A stretch of DNA of 7,144 nt from JAWXBG01 sp044375415 (GTDB lineage Bacteria; Bacteroidota; Bacteroidia; Flavobacteriales_D; Sanyastnellaceae). The position numbers and the translations under genes were made by a program. Where the stretch lies: positions 1 to 7,144 of the forward strand of contig JBILMS010000105.1 of assembly GCA_044375415.1 (NCBI GenBank), given 5' to 3'. The notes under the pieces are model-generated. The model saw only the letters and a list, made by a program, of their open reading frames with translations, had not been told where the DNA came from and did no database searches. This document shows positions 1 through 5,627 of the stretch, piece after piece (within the stretch, counting starts at the first letter, position 1; the number at the start of each line of letters is the position of its first letter).

Positions 1-439
1 CCGGGAAAATGCATTTCTCATCATCGCACGACATGTATTCTAATTCACCTTTCAATACAAAAGGTTTGTCGGTATTTAGTTTTATTTTTTGTTTGAAAAC
101 AGCGGTATTTTCAAAATACATCAACTCTTCATTGTCATAAACAGGGTCGGCATGTTTGATGTATTTACCCTGCGTGGGTCCACCGACCTTGCTGAAATTT
201 GGAGAATCTGTCAGACTTAATTTGGTTTCCATCGGACCCATGAAATTCGGATCGTCAGAAACTTTGAGTGCATACACGTGCCAATGAGGGTCAATGGTTG
301 CCGTGGCAATCAATTCACCTTCTGTTTCGTTTAACTGCTGAAAAGTGTATTTCCACTTTACCGGTTCCAAAATCTGGGCGGAGATACCCAAATGCAAAAA
401 CGTAGTAAAAACGGCAAAGACGAATAGTTTGAATCTCAT
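1..439 (-). CDS. dsbD: DsbD-type thiol:disulfide interchange protein, N-terminal part (3' end off window)
   Basis: Only the first 146 residues are visible; the gene continues past the left edge. The ATG (439..437) opens a typical signal peptide: basic MRFK, a hydrophobic stretch to about residue 18, then a likely cleavage after GISA before QILEPVKW. The mature part looks like the periplasmic DsbD alpha domain: a beta-rich region with an ATATIDPHWHVYA segment (about 45-57), and near the window edge a cysteine pair in the form C-DDEK-C-IFP (C138 and C143). This matches the reactive Cys pair of DsbD alpha domains, which is C-X5-C in E. coli. In the family the full protein is about 600-700 residues, with a membrane transporter domain and a C-terminal thioredoxin domain; neither can be seen here. 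Its role would be passing electrons from cytoplasmic thioredoxin to periplasmic partners such as cytochrome c maturation proteins or disulfide isomerases. A shorter secreted protein carrying only this domain cannot be excluded. Confidence 0.8.
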   Translation of the reverse strand, partial: MRFKLFVFAVFTTFLHLGISAQILEPVKWKYTFQQLNETEGELIATATIDPHWHVYALKVSDDPNFMGPMETKLSLTDSPNFSKVGGPTQGKYIKHADPVYDNEELMYFENTAVFKQKIKLNTDKPFVLKGELEYMSCDDEKCIFP

Positions 440-656
440 TTTATCGGACTTATTTGGATGAAAACAGGACAAAGTTAGCTAAGGTCCTATCCTCACTTCG
501 AAGATTAAGCAAACTGGCTTGGATTTTCAACAAGGGAAATTGAAGTCATAAAAAAATGCAAAAGCGGCAATATGAGGGAGTTAAAGGTGGCCCCAAAGCG
601 ATTATTGTCAAAAAGCCATTAAATCGAATTAGCATAGACCGCTTTTACCGGAAGAA
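440..656. other. Intergenic region between dsbD and the 96-residue gene
   Basis: There is no recognisable gene or RNA in these 217 bases. Nearest dsbD is its probable -7 element. The part nearest the 96-residue gene should hold the end of the tilS operon transcript. On the minus strand an 8-base arm AAAAGCGG (646..639) is matched by CCGCTTTT (567..560), followed three bases later by seven T residues (556..550). The arms are 71 bases apart, so this is not a standard terminator. On the plus strand a 41-codon frame opens at 556 (listed separately as doubtful). Confidence 0.6.
470..477 (-). promoter_or_regulatory. Probable Bacteroidota -7 promoter element for dsbD
   Basis: Read on the minus strand this is TAACTTTG, an exact match to the TAnnTTTG -7 element of the Bacteroidota primary sigma factor. 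It sits 30 bases upstream of the dsbD ATG, a sensible leader length. I see no TTG or TTTG at the usual distance (about 17-23 bases) further upstream; the nearest TTTG is 32 bases away. The call therefore rests on the -7 box and its position only. Confidence 0.45.
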
Positions 657-681
657 CTACGACAAAAACTCAATTCGGTGA
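556..681 (+). CDS. Doubtful 41-residue basic ORF
   Basis: ATG at 556 opens a frame of 41 codons that ends at TGA 679..681. It encodes a lysine/arginine-rich peptide beginning MQKRQYEGVKGGPKAIIVKK. It fills most of an otherwise empty intergenic region, and its last 25 bases run antisense over the 3' end of the 96-residue gene. An A-rich stretch precedes the ATG, as is common before Bacteroidota starts, but I find no TAnnTTTG element in front of it. I do not recognise the product. A frame this short can easily arise by chance, so it is listed only so that it is not lost. Confidence 0.15.
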   Translation: MQKRQYEGVKGGPKAIIVKKPLNRISIDRFYRKNYDKNSIR

Positions 682-947
682 ATACAGCGTATGGGGATAG
701 AAAGTCCTTTTTCTAGAACCACATTTTCGTCGCCGGTAGCAATGATTCGACTGCGCAGTTTTGTGCAGCTAAAATCATGTTCTAAGGTGAGAACAACCTC
801 AGTCTGTTCAAGACTTTCAAGAGCAACCGCCCTGAGCAAATGAGCTCGTCTTCGCAGACGTGCGGAATTACTCAAAAGCACTTCCGTTTGTGTGTATCGT
901 GAATCTTTGATAAGATCGAAGTCGTCGATCCCGGAGAAAGTGATCAT
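657..947 (-). CDS. Conserved-looking small protein of unknown function (96 aa)
   Basis: I cannot assign this protein to a named family with confidence. It has no signal peptide, membrane segment or cysteine motif (two isolated Cys only), so it is probably cytoplasmic. Residues 1-50 look helical and include a strongly basic patch, RLRRRAHLLRA (about 30-40). Residues 50-96 alternate hydrophobic and polar residues in strand-like runs (EVVLTLEHDF, RSRIIATGDENVVLEKG, IPIRCIHRIEFL), which suggests a small beta barrel of the SH3/Sm type; that is inference from pattern only. The ATG at 947 is the first start in the frame. The gene lies 48 bases downstream of tilS on the same strand with no promoter-like element in the gap, so it is probably the second gene of a tilS operon. 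Codon use and length give no reason to doubt that it is real. Confidence 0.7.
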   Translation of the reverse strand: MITFSGIDDFDLIKDSRYTQTEVLLSNSARLRRRAHLLRAVALESLEQTEVVLTLEHDFSCTKLRSRIIATGDENVVLEKGLSIPIRCIHRIEFLS

Positions 948-995
948 ATTCGTTAGGTAATGAAGGTCTAGTACGACATACCTGCTCTTCAGGTT

Positions 996-2315
996 TCAGA
1001 CACTTTCTACAGCCAGAATACGCTCTGTTTTTGGAGTTATTTTAAACTCCTCAGATACCCTCAAACCTACAACCCATGCTATTTTTCCATTCGATTCTAG
1101 AACCAGCACATCTTGTTTTTTATAAAGCGGAACCTTGATTTGGATGAGGAGATCGCTAATTTTCTGCTGTCCTTTCATTCCTAAGGGTATAATTCGATCA
1201 CCCATTTTCCAACTTCGAAGTACGAGAGGAAAACGAAGAAGCTCTGCATCGAAATAGGCTTCGAAAGGCGAAACACCACTGAAATCAACGGGTCCGGAGA
1301 CTTCTGTTATCTTTAAATACTCACAGGTTTCTTCCGCGGAAGAAATAACTACGTGTACTTCTGTTTTTTGAGACAGAGGTTTTAGTATCAAAAAATCGCG
1401 ATCCCTAGCTATTTGGAATTGCTCGGATCGAATACCCTTACCGCTTTCAGAATATAATAAAGAAAGGGCTTCATCCACTACAGCGGCGCCAAATCCAAGG
1501 GGTTCAAGCATATACCACAACACACTTTTTCTCTGATCATGTGCGCTCAACTTTTCAACGGGAATTTTTGTTGCGTTCTCTTCGATAGAGCAATGATTTT
1601 CGATCCAATTCTCTATCTGTTTTTCGGCGAGAATCCGGTATTCATCGGCAATAGAGGCTGTTTGCGAGATGTGCTCAACAGCTCTTTCATTTATTTCCGT
1701 TGCTATGGGAATGATGTTATGACGGATCTTGTTTCGGGAATAATCATCCTTTAAGTTGCTAGAGTCCGTTCTCCAGGATTGATCTCTAGCCTTCAAATAG
1801 TCCTCGATTTCGGACCTCCTAGCATATAGCAATGGCCGAATTCGATTTCCCAAAAGCGGTTTTATGCCCGCCAAACCTTTCATTCCGGAACCTCGAAACA
1901 AGTGAAATAAAACAGTTTCGGCCTGATCATCGGCATGATGTCCGGTGGCTATAAAGGCACAGTTTTCTTTTGTGCAAAGTTCTTCGAACCATGCGTATCG
2001 CAGATTACGTGCTTTCTCTTGAATGCCCTTTCCTTGTACATCGGAAGTATCGAACATTTCGACATGTTTCAGGTATATTGATATGCCTTCTTTGATGCAG
2101 AATTCAGTTACAAAAAGTTCATCTAAATCGCTTTCTTCTCCCCGAAGCTGGTAATTCATGTGAGCGGCAATTACCTCGAAGCTCATTTCTTTTAGAATCA
2201 GGGTCAAAGCAAGACTGTCTGCACCACCGCTCAGTCCAACCAGGATGGGTCGTCCGACCGGAATTGGACCCAATTCCCGCATGAATTTCTCGACCTTTTG
2301 AATTACCGGATGCAT
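996..2315 (-). CDS. tilS: tRNA(Ile)-lysidine synthase TilS
   Basis: TilS uses ATP and lysine to convert the wobble cytidine of the CAU-anticodon tRNA-Ile to lysidine, so that it reads AUA and is charged with isoleucine. It is normally essential. Numbering from the chosen ATG (439 aa): the PP-loop ATP pyrophosphatase signature SGGADS is at 29-34, AHMNYQLRGEESD at 51-63, ATGHHADDQAET at 123-134, and the DSSN...DDYSRNKIRHNIIP segment at about 184-203. The C-terminal TilS substrate-binding domain is also present (LRSWKMGDRIIPLGMKG at about 366-382, then KISDLLIQIKVP). This is the long, two-domain form. I prefer the ATG at 2315 over an in-frame TTG nine codons upstream: it gives the usual short helix before the first strand, and TTG starts are rarer. 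The gene is divergent from tdk; the 96-residue gene follows it. A start at Met12 of this numbering is a less likely alternative. Confidence 0.95.
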   Translation of the reverse strand: MHPVIQKVEKFMRELGPIPVGRPILVGLSGGADSLALTLILKEMSFEVIAAHMNYQLRGEESDLDELFVTEFCIKEGISIYLKHVEMFDTSDVQGKGIQEKARNLRYAWFEELCTKENCAFIATGHHADDQAETVLFHLFRGSGMKGLAGIKPLLGNRIRPLLYARRSEIEDYLKARDQSWRTDSSNLKDDYSRNKIRHNIIPIATEINERAVEHISQTASIADEYRILAEKQIENWIENHCSIEENATKIPVEKLSAHDQRKSVLWYMLEPLGFGAAVVDEALSLLYSESGKGIRSEQFQIARDRDFLILKPLSQKTEVHVVISSAEETCEYLKITEVSGPVDFSGVSPFEAYFDAELLRFPLVLRSWKMGDRIIPLGMKGQQKISDLLIQIKVPLYKKQDVLVLESNGKIAWVVGLRVSEEFKITPKTERILAVESV

Positions 2316-2448
2316 AGCGCAAAGATGGACTTCTTGAGGCAATTTGAGAAAGCTTATTCAAAACAATTGCACCTAAACATTTAATTGGTATACCGCAATC
2401 TTTAAGCGATCAAAAAGTCTATGCTCTAGTGCTGATTTGAGAATCCCG

Positions 2449-2472
2449 TTTTGAAAACCCTTCAAAATTTTT
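2449..2472 (+). repeat. Perfect 7-bp inverted repeat followed by T5
   Basis: TTTTGAA (2449-2455) and TTCAAAA (2461-2467) are exact complements around a 5-base loop (AACCC), followed on the plus strand by five T residues. It has the shape of a weak terminator or attenuator, but the stem has only one G:C pair and no plus-strand gene lies upstream in view. It could instead be an operator in the divergent promoter region. The structure is read directly from the sequence; its function is open. Confidence 0.4.
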
Positions 2473-2503
2473 CCGAATAAGCGATGTGGCATTAATTCAG
2501 GAT

Positions 2504-2511
2504 TAGCTTTG
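2504..2511 (+). promoter_or_regulatory. Probable -7 promoter element for tdk
   Basis: TAGCTTTG is an exact match to the Bacteroidota TAnnTTTG element. It ends only six bases before the tdk ATG at 2518. If it is used, transcription would begin within a few bases of the start codon, giving a leaderless or nearly leaderless mRNA. No TTG or TTTG element is seen at the usual distance upstream, which weakens the call. Confidence 0.4.
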
Positions 2512-2517
2512 AGCCGA

Positions 2518-3117
2518 ATGTTTATCGAAAGTCATACCAATCGAAATAAGAAGCAGGGCTGGATCGAAGTCATTTGTGGCTCTATGTATTCCGGTAAAAC
2601 GGAAGAGCTTATCCGCAGAATGCGAAGAGCTGAATACGCCAAAATGAGCGTCGAGATATTTAAACCCAAAGTAGATATTCGTTACAGCGACAACGAAGTA
2701 GTCAGTCACAATTCGGCTTCTATTCGATCTACTCCGGTAGAACATTCTTCTCAAATTTTATTGCTCGGTGGGGGAGTTGAGGTGATTGGAATTGACGAAG
2801 CGCAGTTTTTCGATGATGGTCTCCCGGAGGTATGCAACGAACTCGCCAATCAAGGCGTGCGCGTTATCGTTGCGGGTCTCGATATGGATTTTCAGGGGAA
2901 ACCTTTTGGACCCATGCCTCATCTTTTGGCGATTGCGGAATTTGTTACCAAAGTTCATGCGATATGTGTAAAAACGGGCAATCTGGCCAATTACAGTTAT
3001 CGAACTACAGAAGGAGATCAGTTGGTGCAGTTGGGGGAAAGAGAAAGTTATCTTGCTTTATCCCGTGAAGCATTTAACGAAGCCATGGAAAACAGAAAGA
3101 AAAAGGGAAATGGCTGA
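2518..3117 (+). CDS. tdk: Thymidine kinase (type II, Tdk)
   Basis: Tdk phosphorylates thymidine with ATP to give dTMP, the salvage route to dTTP, in the cytoplasm. The 199-residue product has the family's usual length. The P-loop GSMYSGKT is at 21-28, the Walker B/catalytic region GIDEAQFFDD at 91-100 with E94 as the expected general base, and AGLDMDFQGKPFG at 119-131. The thymidine-binding lasso follows, ending near Y178. The lid normally binds zinc through C-x-x-C and a later C-R-x-C; here only C150 remains, with T153, S182 and A185 at the other three positions, so zinc binding is probably lost. From memory, other Bacteroidota Tdk proteins share this state. ATG 2518 is chosen over an in-frame TTG at 2509 because MF-[IL]-E is the N-terminus I expect in this group and the TTG falls inside the probable promoter box. 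Its 3' end overlaps murF-alr. Confidence 0.95.
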   Translation: MFIESHTNRNKKQGWIEVICGSMYSGKTEELIRRMRRAEYAKMSVEIFKPKVDIRYSDNEVVSHNSASIRSTPVEHSSQILLLGGGVEVIGIDEAQFFDDGLPEVCNELANQGVRVIVAGLDMDFQGKPFGPMPHLLAIAEFVTKVHAICVKTGNLANYSYRTTEGDQLVQLGERESYLALSREAFNEAMENRKKKGNG

Positions 3118-5593
3118 GTACAATTTTAAACAGTTGGCTGAAATATGCGATGGAGTAATCTCAGGCAAAGGAGATTCCCTTCAATTTGATACGATTTTAA
3201 TAGACAGTAGAAAACTCGGGGATCCTTCAAATACCTTGTTTGTTGCAATGAGCGGACCACGTCATGATGGTCACTTGTACATCCCTGACTTGTATATCCG
3301 AGGGGTTCGTCAATTTGTAGTTGATAAAGACGTTGATATATCAATATATCCGGAAGCGGCTTTTTGCGGAGTAAAGTCCTCGTTGCAGGCATTCCAAAAA
3401 TTGGCTTCTTTTCACAGGAAACAATTTCAAATTCCTGTTGTAGGTATTACGGGCAGCAATGGAAAAACGGTAGTTAAGGAATGGCTGAACACTATGTTGG
3501 CCGGCGATTACCGTATTGTTCGAAGTCCGCGTAGTTATAATTCTCAAGTCGGTGTACCGCTATCGGTGTGGAATATGGGCTCACAACATGACTTGGCTTT
3601 ATTCGAGGCCGGCATTTCTGAACGAGGTGAAATGGAAACGCTGGCGAATATCATACAACCGACGATTGGAGTATTCACGCATTTAGGAAATGCACATTTA
3701 GAAAATTTCTCATCGCAAGTTGAACTCGTAGAAGAAAAGATAAAATTATTCGAATCGTGTGAGTCTCTTGTTTTTTGTTCAGATGTACCTGAATTACAAA
3801 GGGCATTTTCCGGAGATGTATTTCAAAATAAAAGGAAACTTACCTGGGGATACAATCGTGGCGATCTTTTATCCGACGGATTATGGATTCGCAAATCGGA
3901 GAGTGAAGGACAGATTACATTTCTTTTTTGCCAATGGCGGGGTGAAGAAGTCCATTACTCGATTCCTTTTTCGGATGCGGCTTCTATCGAAAATGTTATT
4001 TCGTGTATCGCTACACTGCACCTGTTGAATTTTTCGCATGATCAAATTCAGGAGCGTATTCAGCGTCTTTCAGCCCTGCAAATGCGATTGGAAGTAATCG
4101 AGGGGATAAATCACTGTACCATTATAAACGATGCTTACAGCAATGATTTACATTCTTTAGAGATTGCCTTGGATTTTTTGAAATCGAATCAGGGTAATAA
4201 ATCCAGTTTGGCGATTTTGTCGGACATAGTTCAAAGCGGCCTTCCGGATTCGGATTTGTATGGTAAAGTAAATCAAATGCTTCTGGCCAAGGGTATTGAA
4301 CAGTTGATTGGCATTGGATCAGGAATGAGTGTTTATGCAAATGCCTTTTCTATACCCGCGCGATTTTTTGAAAACACGGAGATTTTTCTGGAGACATTTA
4401 ATGCAAAGGAAATTTCCGAACGAGCCATTTTGATAAAGGGTGCAAGGACATTTCATTTTGAGGACATCGTTTTACGTTGGCAAGAGAAAACCCACGAAAC
4501 ACGCTTGGAGGTGGATTTAGCAGCGATGCTAAGCAACCTAAATTATTTCCGTTCGAAGCTAAAAGGCGGCACCAAGTTGATGGTGATGGTAAAGGCCTTT
4601 GGTTATGGAAGTGGTGCGCGTGAAGTTTCTTCGATGTTGCAATTTAATAGGGTAGATTACTTGGCAGTGGCTTATGTAGATGAGGGAGTAGAGCTTCGCA
4701 AGGCGGGGATTTCGTTGCCTATCATGGTTATGAATCCGGAGCCCGGAAGTTATGCTACGATGATTCGATATCATCTGGAACCGGAGATATATAGTTTGCA
4801 TGTGCTCAAATTATTTCTGGAAGAATTGTCATTCCATTCGAAGAAGACCGCATATCCTATTCACATTAAGTTGGACACCGGAATGCATCGACTAGGTTTT
4901 TTACCGATAGATGTTTCTGCTTTGTGTGAGATTCTAGCTTTTCAAAAGACGATTCGTGTTGCTTCAGTTTTTACGCATCTTTCGTCCACAGAGAATCCGG
5001 CGCACGATGATTTCACGAAACAACAGTTGAGGATTTTTGAGGAGGGAAGTACGGCAATATCTAATGTTGTTGGCTACGAATTCCTTCGTCATGTATTGAA
5101 CACAGGCGGAATTCAGCGATTCCCGGATGCACAATACGAGATGGTTCGATTGGGAATTGGTCTCTACGGAGTAGCTTCATTCGCAGAAGAACAGAGTAAG
5201 TTGTTACCTGTCAGTTCATTTTTATCGAAGATATCGCAGATCAAAGAAATCCAAAAAGGCGATGTAGTGGGGTATGCCCTATCTTTTATTGCCGACAAAC
5301 CGATGCGCATCGCCATTGTGCCCGTTGGATATGCCGATGGCCTTCGACGTTCGTTGGGCAATGGCAAAGGGTATCTGTTTGTTCAAGGTCAAAAAGCCCC
5401 GATTTTGGGAAGAGTTTGCATGGACATGGTAATGGTTGATGTATCTAGTATACCGTGTAAAGAAGGAGATGATGTGGAAATATTCGGAACTCACATTTCA
5501 CTGAACGATTTCGCAAGTCTATGCGATACGATACCCTATGAAGTTCTTACCTCCGTTAGCCAGCGCGTGAAGCGGGTTTATTTGCAGGAGTGA
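3110..5593 (+). CDS. murF-alr: Bifunctional MurF ligase / alanine racemase (MurF-Alr fusion)
   Basis: This is one 827-residue protein with two cytoplasmic peptidoglycan enzymes. Residues about 1-455 are MurF, UDP-MurNAc-tripeptide:D-alanyl-D-alanine ligase: ATP loop GITGSNGKT (112-120), SYNSQVGVP (142-150), EAGISERGE (166-174), HLGNAHLENF (191-200), and a C-terminal-domain motif NDAYSND (340-346) where most MurFs have a YNANP form. Residues about 464-827 are a PLP-dependent fold-III alanine racemase: PLP lysine K495 in VKAFGYGSG, KLDTGMHR (588-595, including the lysine that is carbamylated in G. stearothermophilus Alr), R680 in VRLGIGLYG facing the PLP ring, catalytic-base Tyr Y722 in VGYALSF, and GRVCMDM (767-773). 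Both halves look intact. ATG 3110 is chosen because it begins the MurF domain directly (MAEYNFKQLAE) and is preceded by AAAAAGGGAA; the longer frame from 3053 would lie inside tdk. The 8-base overlap with tdk suggests translational coupling. The fusion is known in Bacteroidota. Confidence 0.95.
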   Translation: MAEYNFKQLAEICDGVISGKGDSLQFDTILIDSRKLGDPSNTLFVAMSGPRHDGHLYIPDLYIRGVRQFVVDKDVDISIYPEAAFCGVKSSLQAFQKLASFHRKQFQIPVVGITGSNGKTVVKEWLNTMLAGDYRIVRSPRSYNSQVGVPLSVWNMGSQHDLALFEAGISERGEMETLANIIQPTIGVFTHLGNAHLENFSSQVELVEEKIKLFESCESLVFCSDVPELQRAFSGDVFQNKRKLTWGYNRGDLLSDGLWIRKSESEGQITFLFCQWRGEEVHYSIPFSDAASIENVISCIATLHLLNFSHDQIQERIQRLSALQMRLEVIEGINHCTIINDAYSNDLHSLEIALDFLKSNQGNKSSLAILSDIVQSGLPDSDLYGKVNQMLLAKGIEQLIGIGSGMSVYANAFSIPARFFENTEIFLETFNAKEISERAILIKGARTFHFEDIVLRWQEKTHETRLEVDLAAMLSNLNYFRSKLKGGTKLMVMVKAFGYGSGAREVSSMLQFNRVDYLAVAYVDEGVELRKAGISLPIMVMNPEPGSYATMIRYHLEPEIYSLHVLKLFLEELSFHSKKTAYPIHIKLDTGMHRLGFLPIDVSALCEILAFQKTIRVASVFTHLSSTENPAHDDFTKQQLRIFEEGSTAISNVVGYEFLRHVLNTGGIQRFPDAQYEMVRLGIGLYGVASFAEEQSKLLPVSSFLSKISQIKEIQKGDVVGYALSFIADKPMRIAIVPVGYADGLRRSLGNGKGYLFVQGQKAPILGRVCMDMVMVDVSSIPCKEGDDVEIFGTHISLNDFASLCDTIPYEVLTSVSQRVKRVYLQE

Positions 5594-5627
5594 AATCTAC
5601 TCAAGAACTACAATTCTTTTGTCCTGC
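5584..5627. terminator. Possible weak bidirectional terminator between converging genes
   Basis: The stop codons of murF-alr and selD are three bases apart, so any terminator must overlap coding sequence. Here GCAGGA (5584-5589) pairs with TCCTGC (5622-5627), and inside it AAGAA (5603-5607) pairs with TTCTT (5614-5618) around a six-base loop, followed by two further T residues on the plus strand. The arms are short and there is no long T tract, so the call is tentative. Confidence 0.2.

Larger units (their letters stand above)
2316..2517. promoter_or_regulatory. Divergent tilS/tdk intergenic region
   Basis: This stretch must contain promoters for tilS (minus) and tdk (plus). It is AT-rich. 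It holds an exact TAGCTTTG box just before tdk, a one-mismatch CATCTTTG box just before tilS (minus strand, 2327..2320), and a perfect AT-rich inverted repeat at 2449-2467. A minus-strand TTTTTG followed after 18 bases by TATACC (about 2422 down to 2392) is a second, weaker promoter candidate for tilS. I see no coding frame or structured RNA that I recognise. Confidence 0.55.

Noticed and set aside
2316..2342. TTG start adding nine residues to TilS
   Set aside because: The extension has no family resemblance, and an ATG at 2315 gives a normal TilS N-terminus.
2119..2361. Open frame on the minus strand overlapping the start of tilS
   Set aside because: It is out of frame with tilS, has low-complexity composition, and shows no recognisable domain; a shadow of the real gene.
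2509..2517. TTG start adding three residues to Tdk
   Set aside because: It falls within the TAGCTTTG promoter-like box, and the ATG at 2518 fits the expected N-terminus.
3053..3109. Upstream ATG adding 19 residues to murF-alr
   Set aside because: It lies deep within the tdk coding region, the added residues are not MurF-like, and the ATG at 3110 is preceded by a purine-rich stretch.
5164..5494. Minus-strand open frames antisense to the Alr region of murF-alr
   Set aside because: They mirror strongly conserved codons of the racemase domain and show no protein features of their own.
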